Positions 7,300-14,920 of a DNA stretch of 15,285 bases are shown here, piece by piece. A program made the position numbers and the translations under genes. Source of the stretch: Candidatus Zophobacter franzmannii (GTDB lineage Bacteria > Cloacimonadota > Cloacimonadia > Cloacimonadales > JAFGVF01); contig JAVCCX010000330.1 of NCBI GenBank assembly GCA_030765245.1, forward strand, positions 1-15,285, read 5' to 3'. The notes below the pieces were generated by a model, which saw only the letters and a list, made by a program, of their open reading frames with translations, had not been told where the DNA came from and searched no databases. The number at the start of each line of letters is the position of its first letter. Positions within the stretch are counted from its first letter, which is position 1.

Positions 7300-7866
7300 T
7301 TATGCGCCAGCTTTAACAGCTTTTATTGAAACGTGCTCATCATGATAACGAACACCTTTACCCTTGTAAACCTCTGGAGGTCTGCATTTTCTAATTTCAG
7401 CTGCGAATTTACCAACATCTTCTTTATTGATTCCCTTGATCGTAACGATACTATTAAGATCTTTAATAGCATTGCCACGCCCGATTTGTTGGGTAATAAC
7501 TTCAATACCTTCAGGTATCTCTGCTAATATATCATGGGAATAACCCAAAGCAAGCTTTAACCATGGTCCAGTTTTATCTGCATTAAATCCGGTTCCAATA
7601 ACCCACAAGATCTTTTCAAATCCTTGTGTTACGCCAACAACCATATTGTTGATAAGCGCTCTAGTTAAACCATGAAAGGCTTTCTGATCTCTTGAATCAT
7701 CCGCTCTTGTTACGATAATTTCATTATCTACGATTTCCACTTTAATGGGTGGAATTGTATTATACTCTAATCTGCCGAGTTTTCCCTCAACAATAACCTG
7801 TACTCCGTCGAGTGTAATTTTAACACCTTCTGGAATCGGGATTGGGGATTTTCCTATTCTTGACAT
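7300..7866 (-). CDS. rplF: 50S ribosomal protein L6, with a probable insertion
   Basis: A 50S protein near the factor-binding centre, made of two repeated alpha/beta domains. The start MSRIGKSPIPIPEGV and the C-terminal signature PPEVYKGKGVRYHDE are conserved. Length is 188 residues, about 10 more than the usual 176-180. The extra length appears to lie around residues 125-139 (TQQIGRGNAIKDLNS), between the IPEGIE strand and the VTIKGINKEDVGKFA segment. In E. coli only a short turn is found there. The usual GVGYRA motif in the second domain reads GTGFNA. The reading frame is continuous, so I read it as a functional lineage variant. Confidence 0.97.
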   Translation of the reverse strand: MSRIGKSPIPIPEGVKITLDGVQVIVEGKLGRLEYNTIPPIKVEIVDNEIIVTRADDSRDQKAFHGLTRALINNMVVGVTQGFEKILWVIGTGFNADKTGPWLKLALGYSHDILAEIPEGIEVITQQIGRGNAIKDLNSIVTIKGINKEDVGKFAAEIRKCRPPEVYKGKGVRYHDEHVSIKAVKAGA

Positions 7867-7875
7867 TATTTCCTC

Positions 7876-8286
7876 CTACCAGACCTTGCAGACGTATTCA
7901 CCGCCTACTTTCGCTTTACGGGCAACACGATCAGCCATGACACCATGACTTGTTGAAATAATTGCAACGCCGGTATTATTGAAAACAGATGGCAGATGTA
8001 TTGAGTTAACATAAACGCGTCTTCCAGGTGTAGATACTCTTTGAACGCCCTTAAGAACAGGGTCTCCGGTATTAGTGTAACGCAAGTATAAGGTAATTGT
8101 CTTGCGGCTCTTCTTTATCTCCGGATTTCTTTCGTTGACCTGGTAACTGTTGATGAAATTCTCTCCAGCTAAAATCTTTACAACATTTTCAATCAGTTTG
8201 TTATGATTCACAACAACCTGTTTATGACCGGCACGATATGCATTTCTTACTTTAGTTAATGCATCAGCTAACGGATCACTTATCAT
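7876..8286 (-). CDS. rpsH: 30S ribosomal protein S8
   Basis: A primary 16S rRNA-binding protein of the 30S platform. In E. coli it also represses the spc operon. The 136-residue product starts MISDPLADALTKVRNAYRAGH, as expected. It carries the C-terminal RNA-binding block with RVYVNSIHLPSV, AIISTSHGVM and GGEYVCKVW. The usual glycine-rich turn before the AI(V/I)STS motif reads NNTG here, a mild departure. ATG at 8286 lies 20 nt after rpsN. Whether it regulates this operon cannot be judged from sequence alone. Confidence 0.98.
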   Translation of the reverse strand: MISDPLADALTKVRNAYRAGHKQVVVNHNKLIENVVKILAGENFINSYQVNERNPEIKKSRKTITLYLRYTNTGDPVLKGVQRVSTPGRRVYVNSIHLPSVFNNTGVAIISTSHGVMADRVARKAKVGGEYVCKVW

Positions 8287-8306
8287 TATTCCTCCAACTT
8301 AATTTC

Positions 8307-8492
8307 TTACCAACTCGCTCTAGTGACACCAGGGATCTGGCCAATAGCAGCGTATTTACGGAAGCAGAGACGGCACATTCCAAAATCTCTCATATAGGCT
8401 CTGGAACGACCACACAACCTGCAGCGACTGTACTTGCGAACACCGAACTTAGGTTCTCTGCTCTGTTTTATGATCCAAGACTTTTTTGCCAA
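8307..8492 (-). CDS. rpsN: 30S ribosomal protein S14, zinc form (TTG start)
   Basis: An S14 protein of the 30S head. The 61-residue length and two CxxC pairs (Cys24/Cys27 and Cys40/Cys43) identify the short zinc-binding type, not the roughly 100-residue zinc-free type. It ends with the universal [11 protein letters not shown] motif. The start is TTG (8492-8490), supported by AAGGAG with a 7-nt spacer and by the conserved MAKKSWI opening. Gaps are 12 nt to rplE and 20 nt to rpsH. No second, zinc-free paralogue is in this window. Confidence 0.97.
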   Translation of the reverse strand: MAKKSWIIKQSREPKFGVRKYSRCRLCGRSRAYMRDFGMCRLCFRKYAAIGQIPGVTRASW

Positions 8493-8499
8493 GCTTCCA

Positions 8500-8505
8500 C
8501 TCCTT
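8500..8505 (-). promoter_or_regulatory. Shine-Dalgarno site deciding the TTG start of rpsN
   Basis: AAGGAG on the minus strand, 7 nt before TTG at 8492. It touches the rplE stop codon (8507-8505). Confidence 0.8.
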
Positions 8506-9056
8506 TATTTAGTTTCACTTTTTCTGAAAGGGAACCCTAGAAGGCGCAGCATCTCTTTGCCCTCTTCGTCTTTTTCAGCGCTAGTTACTATTGTAATGTT
8601 TAGCCCACGAATTGAATCGATTTTATCGAAATCAATTTCAGGGAAAACAGTATGCTCTTTGATTCCTAAAGAGTAACTTCCTCTACCGTCAAAAGAGTCT
8701 GCTGGGACACCTTTGAAATCTCTTATGCGTGGCATAACAATAGAGACAAGACGATCGTAAAATTCATACATGACTTCGCCACGTAAAGTTACTTTACAGC
8801 CAATAGGCATTCCTTCTCTAAGTTTGAAATTAGAGATAGCTTTCTTAGCTTTAGTAACAAGTGGTTTACGACCTGTGATAGCTGTAAGGTCTTTGACTGC
8901 ATTGTCAAGGAGAGCCTTATTTTGGGTTGCTTTACCAACACCCATGCTAACAATTATCTTCTCCATTCTTGGAGCCATATTCACATTCTTATAATTGAAA
9001 TGCTTCACGAGAGCAGGAATGACTTCTTCATTATATTTAACTTTCAAACGATTCAT
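8505..9056 (-). CDS. rplE: 50S ribosomal protein L5
   Basis: Binds 5S rRNA and forms inter-subunit bridge B1b with S13; it contacts P-site tRNA. Length is 183 residues, typical. Conserved blocks are [18 protein letters not shown] (24-41), [25 protein letters not shown], and the C-terminal [30 protein letters not shown] at 9056 is followed by [11 protein letters not shown], the usual opening. The gap from rplX is 11 nt. Confidence 0.99.
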   Translation of the reverse strand: MNRLKVKYNEEVIPALVKHFNYKNVNMAPRMEKIIVSMGVGKATQNKALLDNAVKDLTAITGRKPLVTKAKKAISNFKLREGMPIGCKVTLRGEVMYEFYDRLVSIVMPRIRDFKGVPADSFDGRGSYSLGIKEHTVFPEIDFDKIDSIRGLNITIVTSAEKDEEGKEMLRLLGFPFRKSETK

Positions 9057-9067
9057 TTTCCGGCTCC

Positions 9068-9385
9068 TTATAACTCATCACCAGATTTCGCACAGACTCT
9101 GACTCTTTTACCATCAGCGCCTTTCTTGAAAACGGCTTTTGTTACATCATTAATTTTATCATTGTACAACATCACATTGGAAACATGAAAAGCAGCTTCC
9201 ATCTGAATGATTCCACCCTGTGGATTTTGTTGAGAAGGTTTAGCATGTTTTTTCATCATGTTAACTTTTTCGACAATGATTCTTTTGGTCTTTGGAAAGG
9301 CTTTTAGTACTGTTCCCTTTACTCCCTTATCTTCTCCGGAAATAACGATTACAGTATCACCTTTTTTTATTCTCATTTTGTTCAT
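9068..9385 (-). CDS. rplX: 50S ribosomal protein L24
   Basis: An assembly initiator of the 50S subunit, located near the tunnel exit. The 105-residue product contains a KOW motif at about residues 7-33 ([20 protein letters not shown]), then [22 protein letters not shown], the conserved loop of L24. The C-terminal half is the variable beta region of the family. Two ATG codons (9385 and 9376) are possible. The first is preferred because GGAG lies about 10 nt upstream, though MRIKKGD from the second would also be a plausible opening. The gap from rplN is 9 nt. Confidence 0.98.
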   Translation of the reverse strand: MNKMRIKKGDTVIVISGEDKGVKGTVLKAFPKTKRIIVEKVNMMKKHAKPSQQNPQGGIIQMEAAFHVSNVMLYNDKINDVTKAVFKKGADGKRVRVCAKSGDEL

Positions 9386-9394
9386 TGCTTACTC

Positions 9395-9763
9395 CTATAA
9401 TACTTCCGGCGCAAGAGAAAGAATTTTCATAAAATCATGATCTCTTAGCTCACGGGCTACCGGACCAAAAATACGAGTGCCTATTGGTTCGAATTTCTCA
9501 TTAAGGATAACAGCTGCATTATCTTGGAATCTGATGTATGAACCATCAGTTCTTCTGATCTCTTTTGCAGTTCTGACTATTACAGCCTTCTGTACTGAAC
9601 CCTTTTTTACCTTACCGGTTGGGGTAGCAGATTTGATAGCTACAACAATAATGTCACCCACGGACCCGTATTTTCTTCCCGAGCCCCCGAGAACTCTAAT
9701 GCACATAGCTTTCTTTGCACCTGAGTTATCAGCAATATTGAGTACGGATTGAACTTGTATCAT
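9395..9763 (-). CDS. rplN: 50S ribosomal protein L14
   Basis: A beta-barrel protein at the 50S-30S interface that contacts 16S rRNA and the RsfS silencing factor. The 122 residues are the exact family length. It starts [27 protein letters not shown] and carries the signature around [29 protein letters not shown]. It ends at [28 protein letters not shown]. In E. coli the spc promoter lies just before this gene. Here the gap to rpsQ is only 9 nt, so there is no room for a separate intergenic promoter. Confidence 0.99.
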   Translation of the reverse strand: MIQVQSVLNIADNSGAKKAMCIRVLGGSGRKYGSVGDIIVVAIKSATPTGKVKKGSVQKAVIVRTAKEIRRTDGSYIRFQDNAAVILNEKFEPIGTRIFGPVARELRDHDFMKILSLAPEVL

Positions 9764-9772
9764 CTCTACTCC

Positions 9773-10027
9773 TTACTTGCTTACTTCTACAATCTGTTTA
9801 AGAGTCCATCTCTTGCGAGCACTCAGGGGACGAAATTCCTGAATCATTACGGTATCACCGATATGAGCTTCATTATTCTCGTCATGAGCCATGAACTTTT
9901 TATGCTTACGAACAGTTTTTTTATACAACGGATGCATAAACTGTCTTTCTGAGCGAACAACAATGGTCTTATCCATTTTGTCACTTACAACAACACCGAC
10001 CTTCGTTAGCTTTCTTTCGTATGCCAT
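9773..10027 (-). CDS. rpsQ: 30S ribosomal protein S17
   Basis: A primary 16S rRNA-binding OB-fold protein of the lower 30S body. The 84-residue product shows the conserved [20 protein letters not shown] segment (8-27), the [12 protein letters not shown] loop with its conserved basic cluster, and [20 protein letters not shown]. This is the complete family pattern. ATG at 10027 lies 13 nt after rpmC. Order and spacing are canonical for the end of the S10 block. Confidence 0.99.
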   Translation of the reverse strand: MAYERKLTKVGVVVSDKMDKTIVVRSERQFMHPLYKKTVRKHKKFMAHDENNEAHIGDTVMIQEFRPLSARKRWTLKQIVEVSK

Positions 10028-10040
10028 CTTTTAAACCTCA

Positions 10041-10229
10041 CTAAGCCTTTTTCTCTGTCAGAATGGTTAGAATACGAGCAATGTCTTTCTTTGCCTGACG
10101 AATCCGTAACGGGTTATCAAGAAGGTTTCTTGCAACCTGAAAGCGTAAGTTGAAAAGCTCAATTCTATTGTCTTCCATTTTGTGGGTCAATTCTTCAACT
10201 GTGAGTTCTCTTAACTCTATAGCCTTCAT
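10041..10229 (-). CDS. rpmC: 50S ribosomal protein L29
   Basis: A two-helix 50S protein at the tunnel exit that, with L23, helps dock trigger factor and SRP. The 62-residue product shows [18 protein letters not shown], then the conserved [36 protein letters not shown] at 10229 overlaps the rplP TGA in an ATGA junction (10226-10229), an arrangement usual for translational coupling. Confidence 0.98.
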   Translation of the reverse strand: MKAIELRELTVEELTHKMEDNRIELFNLRFQVARNLLDNPLRIRQAKKDIARILTILTEKKA

Positions 10230-10645
10230 AACTCTACTCCTTCACGAGCAACCATCTTTGTTCCGATAGGAAGTTTGTGACCGGCAAGGCGCATTGCTTC
10301 TTTTGCGGTCTTAAGATCAACTCCCTGAATTTCGAATAATACACGACCAGGTTTAACTACTGCTACCCAATGGTCTGGAGCTCCTTTGCCCTTACCCATA
10401 CGAGTCTCAGCAGGTTTTGAAGTAACTGGCTTGTCCGGATAAATTCTAATCCAAACTTTACCAATACGCTTCATTTGGCGTGTTATCGCGATACGTGCAG
10501 ATTCGATTTGGCGACTGTTGAGCCATGCTGCGTCTAAAGATATAAGCGCATAATCACCAAAACTAACTTCTGAACCACGGTAGGCAAGACCTCGTCTTCT
10601 ACCGCGCATTACCTTTCTATGTTTAACTTTCTTAGGTGCTAACAT
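10226..10645 (-). CDS. rplP: 50S ribosomal protein L16
   Basis: A 50S protein near the A-site tRNA elbow, important for late assembly. The 139 residues start [19 protein letters not shown]. The family signatures are present: [20 protein letters not shown] (35-54) and [27 protein letters not shown] (80-106). Arg82 corresponds to the arginine hydroxylated by YcfD in E. coli. Modification here is unknown. Gene order rpsC-rplP-rpmC and the ATGA overlap with rpmC are canonical. Confidence 0.99.
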   Translation of the reverse strand: MLAPKKVKHRKVMRGRRRGLAYRGSEVSFGDYALISLDAAWLNSRQIESARIAITRQMKRIGKVWIRIYPDKPVTSKPAETRMGKGKGAPDHWVAVVKPGRVLFEIQGVDLKTAKEAMRLAGHKLPIGTKMVAREGVEL

Positions 10646-10659
10646 TTTTTCTCCTTCTC

Positions 10660-11307
10660 TTAGTCGAGAATATCCCCTCTATAGATCCAAACCTTGATGC
10701 CGATAACACCATAAGTAGTTTGAGCTTCTACGAGAGCATAATCAATGTCTGCACGAAGAGTGTGTAAAGGAGTTCTACCTTGTTTGTAACGCTCTGATCT
10801 TGCGATCTCTGCTCCACCAAGACGACCTGAACACTGAACTTTGATACCGAGGGCACCATCTGACATTGCTTTACGCATTGCCAATTTCATTGCGCGTCTA
10901 AATGAAACTCTTTCTACGAGCTGACGAGATATTTCCTTACCAACTAATTGTGCGTCTAACCAAGATTTTTGAATCTCGATAATGTTAATCATTACATTCT
11001 TATCTGCAGCATTGTTTTTATTAACAAGAAGGTTGATCTCATTTCTGAGTCTGTTAATGTCTTCACCCTTCTTACCGATCACGAGTCCCGGTTTTGCTGT
11101 ATGAATATCTATATTGATAGAACTAGTCTTTCTTGAAATCTGGATGCGTGATACCATTTTTCTACTTAGACGTTTCTGGATATAGGTTCTGAGCTTGATA
11201 TCTTCCAATAAACTGTCAACATAGGTTTCACCTTTGGCAAACCAAATTGATTCAGTCTGTTTGTTAATACCAATACGGTATAATATAGGATTAATTTTTT
11301 GTCCCAT
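10660..11307 (-). CDS. rpsC: 30S ribosomal protein S3
   Basis: A head protein that lines the mRNA entry channel and has helicase activity with S4 and S5. The 215 residues start [16 protein letters not shown]. The type II KH domain follows, with its GxxG loop as VIGKKG at 76-81. The C-terminal domain carries [19 protein letters not shown] and [32 protein letters not shown], the S3 signature. It ends shortly after [14 protein letters not shown] sequence, so it lacks the longer C-terminal tail seen in some groups. ATG at 11307 lies 9 nt after rplV. Confidence 0.99.
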   Translation of the reverse strand: MGQKINPILYRIGINKQTESIWFAKGETYVDSLLEDIKLRTYIQKRLSRKMVSRIQISRKTSSINIDIHTAKPGLVIGKKGEDINRLRNEINLLVNKNNAADKNVMINIIEIQKSWLDAQLVGKEISRQLVERVSFRRAMKLAMRKAMSDGALGIKVQCSGRLGGAEIARSERYKQGRTPLHTLRADIDYALVEAQTTYGVIGIKVWIYRGDILD

Positions 11308-11316
11308 AGGTTCCTC

Positions 11317-11655
11317 CTATTCCTTTTCCCTTAATACTAAGGTGACATGACAGGTTCTGCGTCTGATTACAAATGCACGCCCTTGAGCCCGAGCTTGAAA
11401 TCTCTTCATGATTGGACCGTCATCACCAAATGCATCGGCTACAACGAGTTGGCTCACATCGACTCTATTATCTTTCTGCTGGGCATTAGCCACTGCAGAA
11501 TCAAGTAGTTTACCGATCGGAGCAGCGACTCTTTTAGTCGAGAACATCAGAATTTTCTGAGCTTCAGGAACTGCGACTCCGCGGATAAGATCCAGAATCA
11601 ATCTGGCCTTTCTTACAGAACCACGGTGGTAGCGAAGTATTGCTCTTGCTTCCAT
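11317..11655 (-). CDS. rplV: 50S ribosomal protein L22
   Basis: A 50S protein whose extended beta-hairpin lines the nascent-chain exit tunnel together with L4. The 112 residues include SVRKARLILDLIRGVAVPEAQKIL (13-36), then LLDSAVANAQQKDN, and the hairpin and C-terminal signature PIMKRFQARAQGRAFVIRRRTCHVTLVL. There is no insertion or deletion in the hairpin loop of the kind linked to macrolide resistance, as far as can be judged by eye. The gap to rpsS is 11 nt. Confidence 0.99.
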   Translation of the reverse strand: MEARAILRYHRGSVRKARLILDLIRGVAVPEAQKILMFSTKRVAAPIGKLLDSAVANAQQKDNRVDVSQLVVADAFGDDGPIMKRFQARAQGRAFVIRRRTCHVTLVLREKE

Positions 11656-11666
11656 TTCGTTACTCC

Positions 11667-11936
11667 TTATTTCTTCTTCTTGTCTTTGTGTCCGCGGAAT
11701 GTTCTGGTTGGTGAAAATTCACCTAACTTATGACCAACCATATTCTCGGATACATAGACAGGTACAAATTTACGGCCATTGTGGATAGCAAAAGTATGAC
11801 CAATGAACTCAGGAAGGATTGTAGAACGACGAGACCAAGTCTTTATAACAGTCTTCTTATCTGTTCTGTTCAATTCCACAACTTTCTTCTCCAAGTGCTC
11901 ATCCACAAAAGGTCCTTTCGTTAATGATCGTGGCAT
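11667..11936 (-). CDS. rpsS: 30S ribosomal protein S19
   Basis: A 30S head protein that partners S13 and contacts the intersubunit bridges. The 89 residues start [19 protein letters not shown]. The conserved [31 protein letters not shown] block is present. It continues with [18 protein letters not shown] and a lysine-rich C-terminus, all family standard. ATG at 11936 lies 8 nt after rplB. Confidence 0.99.
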   Translation of the reverse strand: MPRSLTKGPFVDEHLEKKVVELNRTDKKTVIKTWSRRSTILPEFIGHTFAIHNGRKFVPVYVSENMVGHKLGEFSPTRTFRGHKDKKKK

Positions 11937-11944
11937 ATTTTCTC

Positions 11945-12775
11945 CTACTTCTTCTTACTGGCTTTGATTATATACTGGTTAGAGTACTTCTTCTTCTTAC
12001 GAGTTTTTCCGCCTTTAGCGAGTTTACCCCAAGGAGATACAGGATGTCCACCACCAGATGTCTTGGCTTCGCCACCACCCATCGGATGATCAACCGGGTT
12101 CATAGCGACACCACGAACTGTAGGTCTGATACCCATCCATCTTTTGCGACCAGCTTTTCCAAGCTTAATCAGGTTATGTTCTATATTAGAAACCTGACCC
12201 ATCGTTGCATAACACTCTTTACGAACAAGATGAACATCATTTGATGGCATCTTAATATGTACATAATTTCCGTCTTTAGCCACAACTTGACCTGAAGAAC
12301 CGGCTGAACGAGCAATCTGCCCACCCTTACCTGATTTCAATTCAATGTTATGAACTATAGAGCCAAGAGGAATGCGTTCTAATGCGATGGCATTACCAAC
12401 TGAAAATTCAGCGGTAGGTCCACTCATTAAAGTCATACCAACTTTGATTCCATCAGGAGCGATAATATATCTTTTCTCACCATCTGCATAGTTAAGAAGG
12501 GCGATACGAGCTGTTCTGTTTGGATCGTATTCAACGGTCGCAACAGTAGCCGGAATGCCATGCTTAGTACGCTTAAAGTCGATGATTCTATAATGACGTC
12601 TATGACCACCACCACGGTGACGACAAGTAATGCGTCCCTGGTTGTTTCTTCCACCAGATTTTTTCAGCTTAGCAAGAAGTGACTTCTCAGGAGTATCCGT
12701 AGTAATCTCTTCAAATGAGTAACCTGTCTTAAATCTTTGAGTCGGTGTTACTGGTTTATAATGTTTAATTCCCAT
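11945..12775 (-). CDS. rplB: 50S ribosomal protein L2
   Basis: One of the most conserved 50S proteins, needed for subunit association and an active peptidyl-transferase centre. The 276-residue length is typical. The N-terminal OB-like domain contains [22 protein letters not shown] (42-63). The SH3-like domain follows, and the C-terminal extension contains [22 protein letters not shown]. His230 there corresponds to the critical His229 of E. coli. The basic tail ends KASKKK. The 8- to 11-nt gaps on both sides fit a single transcript. Confidence 0.99.
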   Translation of the reverse strand: MGIKHYKPVTPTQRFKTGYSFEEITTDTPEKSLLAKLKKSGGRNNQGRITCRHRGGGHRRHYRIIDFKRTKHGIPATVATVEYDPNRTARIALLNYADGEKRYIIAPDGIKVGMTLMSGPTAEFSVGNAIALERIPLGSIVHNIELKSGKGGQIARSAGSSGQVVAKDGNYVHIKMPSNDVHLVRKECYATMGQVSNIEHNLIKLGKAGRKRWMGIRPTVRGVAMNPVDHPMGGGEAKTSGGGHPVSPWGKLAKGGKTRKKKKYSNQYIIKASKKK

Positions 12776-12786
12776 TTTCCCTTCTC

Positions 12787-13074
12787 CTATAACTCAAAGT
12801 CTGGAATTGATTGGCCTTCTGCAAGGGTAACAATCGCTTTTTTCCAGTCCGGCTTGAAGCCTTCATAACGGCCTAATCTCTTAGGTTTGCCCTTATATCT
12901 GATTGTATTAACAGCTACAACTTTAACGTTGAAGATCTGTTCAATCACGCGTCTAATCTCGATCTTGTTAGCATTAATGCTTACTTTGAAAGTATAACGG
13001 TTGTCCGACTCTTTCATTTGACCGGTTTTTTCAGTAATTATTGGGGCGATTATAATTTCTCTTGGATGTATCAT
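12787..13074 (-). CDS. rplW: 50S ribosomal protein L23
   Basis: The tunnel-exit 50S protein that docks trigger factor and SRP. The 95 residues include [41 protein letters not shown], the family core, and the tip loop with [32 protein letters not shown]. Its ATG overlaps the rplD stop by one nt (TAATG). The GGAGG ribosome site lies inside rplD, suggesting coupled translation. Confidence 0.99.
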   Translation of the reverse strand: MIHPREIIIAPIITEKTGQMKESDNRYTFKVSINANKIEIRRVIEQIFNVKVVAVNTIRYKGKPKRLGRYEGFKPDWKKAIVTLAEGQSIPDFEL

Positions 13075-13709
13075 TATGCGAAGACCTCCACCATTTTCTT
13101 AAGTGCGGATTCGGTAATAACAAGTAGCTTGGCTTTAAGGATTTCATAAGCATAAAGTCCATCAGCACGATCACCTTCAACTCTCGTAATATTAGTGAAT
13201 GATCTTACTACTGCTTTGTCGTTTCCGTCAGTTACTAAAAGAACTCTATCCCATTCAGTAGGTCTAACCTTTGAAAGGAAGCTCTCTGCATCTTTAGTAG
13301 ATGGTTCATTATAACTGAGGTCTTGAACGATAAATACATTACCTGCTTCTGCTTTAGCTGTAAGAGCAAGCTTAAGTGCAAGTCTTTTCTTTCTTTTCGG
13401 GATATGACGATACCAATTTTTGGGGTCAATCCCAAAAGCCATGCCACCACCACGACGGATAACAGTTCTTATGTTACCAACACGGGCGTTCCCTGTTCCC
13501 TTCTGCTTAAAAAGCTTTCTTCCACTTCCCTGTACAAGAGCACGATTCTTTTTCGCAACTGTACCCTGGCGTTGATTAGCCAAGTACATTTTGATTACTT
13601 CGTGCAACAGAGCTTGTGGGTTCTTAGCTTCTGCAGTAAAGAGAGCAGCTGGAAGTTCTACTGTCCCGACTTTATCGCCGGATGCAGAATATTTAATTGC
13701 TTCTACCAT
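13074..13709 (-). CDS. rplD: 50S ribosomal protein L4
   Basis: A 50S protein with an extended loop reaching the exit tunnel. In E. coli it also represses its own operon by binding the S10 leader. The 211 residues include the loop region GSGRKLFKQKGTGNARVGNIRTVIRRGGGMAFGIDPKNW (about 61-99). The globular C-terminal part has LALKLALTAKAEAGNVFIV and DNKAVVRSFTNI-like sequence (written GNDKAVVRSFTNI). Length and motifs are family standard. Whether L4 controls this operon is open; the leader upstream of rpsJ is a candidate target. Confidence 0.99.
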   Translation of the reverse strand: MVEAIKYSASGDKVGTVELPAALFTAEAKNPQALLHEVIKMYLANQRQGTVAKKNRALVQGSGRKLFKQKGTGNARVGNIRTVIRRGGGMAFGIDPKNWYRHIPKRKKRLALKLALTAKAEAGNVFIVQDLSYNEPSTKDAESFLSKVRPTEWDRVLLVTDGNDKAVVRSFTNITRVEGDRADGLYAYEILKAKLLVITESALKKMVEVFA

Positions 13710-13723
13710 TTATCTCTCCTGCA

Positions 13724-14347
13724 TTATTTAGCTTTCTTGATGTAAACGATGCTGTTACGATGTCCGGGAATCGCACCTTTTACCATGATAAGACTGTTTT
13801 CAACATCCACTTTGACAACTCTCAGGTTTTGAAGTGTGACTCTATCAACACCGTAATGTCCCGGCATCTTTTTGCCTTTATGAACACGAGCAGGGGTTGC
13901 ACACTGACCGATAGATCCACCACCTCTATAGGATTCATGGACACCATGAGATGCCTTGAAACCATGGAAGTTATGGCGTTTCATAACACCAGCGAAACCA
14001 CGACCCTTAGATGTTCCGACAACATCAACAATCTCATTTTCCTGGAATAAATCAACTCTGAATTCATCCTGAAGTTCTATATCTTCGAGAGTCTTTAAAC
14101 GGAACTCATGAAGATAACGAAATGCTTGTGAATCGAATTTTTTAAAGTAACCGGCCATTGGTTTGTTCAGCTTTTTATCTTTAAGCTTCTCAAAACCAAG
14201 TTGAATTGCTATATAGCCATCTCTTTCAAGTGACTTAGTATTAACAACCCGACAAGGTCCGGCCTGGATAAGGGTAACAGGAACAACTTTACCATCTTCA
14301 GTAAAGACTTGAGTCATTCCAATTTTTTTGCCTATTAATCCAACCAT
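13724..14347 (-). CDS. rplC: 50S ribosomal protein L3
   Basis: An early-assembly 50S protein that reaches the peptidyl-transferase centre. The 207 residues start MVGLIGKKIGMTQVFTEDGKVVPVTLI. The family signature KGRGFAGVMKRHNFHG is at 114-129, followed by HESYRGGGSIGQCATPARVHKGKKMPGHYG. Gln148 in GGSIGQ corresponds to the residue methylated by PrmB in E. coli. ATG at 14347 lies 14 nt after rpsJ, with AAGGAG upstream. Confidence 0.99.
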   Translation of the reverse strand: MVGLIGKKIGMTQVFTEDGKVVPVTLIQAGPCRVVNTKSLERDGYIAIQLGFEKLKDKKLNKPMAGYFKKFDSQAFRYLHEFRLKTLEDIELQDEFRVDLFQENEIVDVVGTSKGRGFAGVMKRHNFHGFKASHGVHESYRGGGSIGQCATPARVHKGKKMPGHYGVDRVTLQNLRVVKVDVENSLIMVKGAIPGHRNSIVYIKKAK

Positions 14348-14361
14348 TACTATCTCCTTAA

Positions 14362-14676
14362 TTATTTCGCTTTAATCTCTACGTGAACACCAGCAGGAAG
14401 ACTTAATTTCTTCAATGCTTTGGTTGTATCAGGAGTAGGGTTAACAATATCAACCAGTCTCTTATGCACCAGCATTTGGAACTGGTCTCTAGACTTCTTG
14501 TTCACATGGGGAGATCGCAGAACTGTGTACAAGGTACGGTCTGTAGGTAGTGGGATTGGACCCAATATCTTAGCACCGGTATTCTTAGTACTCTTCACAA
14601 TCTCTGCAACAGATTGATCAAGTAAGCGATGATCATACGCTTTCAACTTGATTCTGATTCGATCGTTTTTACTCAC
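14362..14676 (-). CDS. rpsJ: 30S ribosomal protein S10 (GTG start)
   Basis: A 30S head protein that also serves as NusE in antitermination complexes with NusB. The 104 residues match the family: [21 protein letters not shown] (7-27), [29 protein letters not shown] (39-67) and [18 protein letters not shown] at the end. The start codon is GTG (14676-14674), placed by GGAGGT four nt upstream and by the conserved N-terminus. The nearest upstream ATG is followed at once by a stop. It is the first gene of the cluster, preceded by more than 600 nt without a convincing gene, so the operon starts here and is not co-transcribed tightly with tuf or fusA. Confidence 0.98.
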   Translation of the reverse strand: MSKNDRIRIKLKAYDHRLLDQSVAEIVKSTKNTGAKILGPIPLPTDRTLYTVLRSPHVNKKSRDQFQMLVHKRLVDIVNPTPDTTKALKKLSLPAGVHVEIKAK

Positions 14677-14680
14677 CTAA

Positions 14681-14686
14681 ACCTCC
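14681..14686 (-). promoter_or_regulatory. Shine-Dalgarno site deciding the GTG start of rpsJ
   Basis: GGAGGT on the minus strand, 4 nt before the GTG initiation codon. It is the only strong ribosome site near the gene start. Confidence 0.85.
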
Positions 14687-14707
14687 AACTTTTACATTGT
14701 GAGCGAC

Positions 14708-14750
14708 TATCCTCTTCGGTTGTAATGCATTCCCGATTATAAAGAGGATA
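14708..14750 (-). promoter_or_regulatory. Inverted repeat enclosing a TATAAT box, upstream of rpsJ
   Basis: On the minus strand a perfect TATAAT lies at 14741-14736, about 60 nt before the rpsJ start. It is enclosed by a perfect 9-bp inverted repeat (14708-14716 with 14742-14750, arm TATCCTCTT on the plus strand) around a 25-nt spacer. The spacer also holds the palindrome AATGCATT (14724-14731). If TATAAT is a -10 box, the start site would fall near 14729 and the repeat would flank promoter and start site, like an operator. No good -35 box lies at 16-18 nt (TTCTAT at 17). If transcription starts further upstream, the same repeat would form an RNA hairpin ending about 30 nt before the GTG. Confidence 0.45.
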
Positions 14751-14795
14751 CAGGTATGATAGAATTTTGGGCAGATCGTGCTCTTTCAAGCTATG

Positions 14796-14920
14796 TGTCA
14801 GGGACCACTCATTAGTGGCCACAAGATTATGATTAAGTTTAATCAATACTTCATCCTGAGATCTACAAGCCCCTTCTATCGGGCTTTACCTTCCCCTGAT
14901 ACCATCGGGTGTGGCATCAG
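14796..14920 (-). promoter_or_regulatory. Cluster of small hairpins, putative rpsJ leader
   Basis: Four short inverted repeats follow each other. They are CTGATACC with GGCATCAG (14896-14903 and 14913-14920, one mismatch), AAGCCC with GGGCTT (14867-14872 and 14881-14886), the palindrome GATTAAGTTTAATC (14831-14844), and CCACT with AGTGG around CATT (14805-14809 and 14814-14818). None carries a T-run that would make it a terminator in the minus direction. If the promoter lies near 14940-14970, these would fold in a roughly 250-nt untranslated leader. Such leaders regulate S10 operons in E. coli through L4, but I see no recognisable homology to that structure, and individual stems of 5-8 bp can arise by chance. 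Confidence 0.3.

Noticed and set aside
14867..14886. AAGCCC/GGGCTT hairpin as a terminator of an upstream gene
   Set aside because: No T-tract follows on either strand, so it is kept only as part of the possible leader structure.
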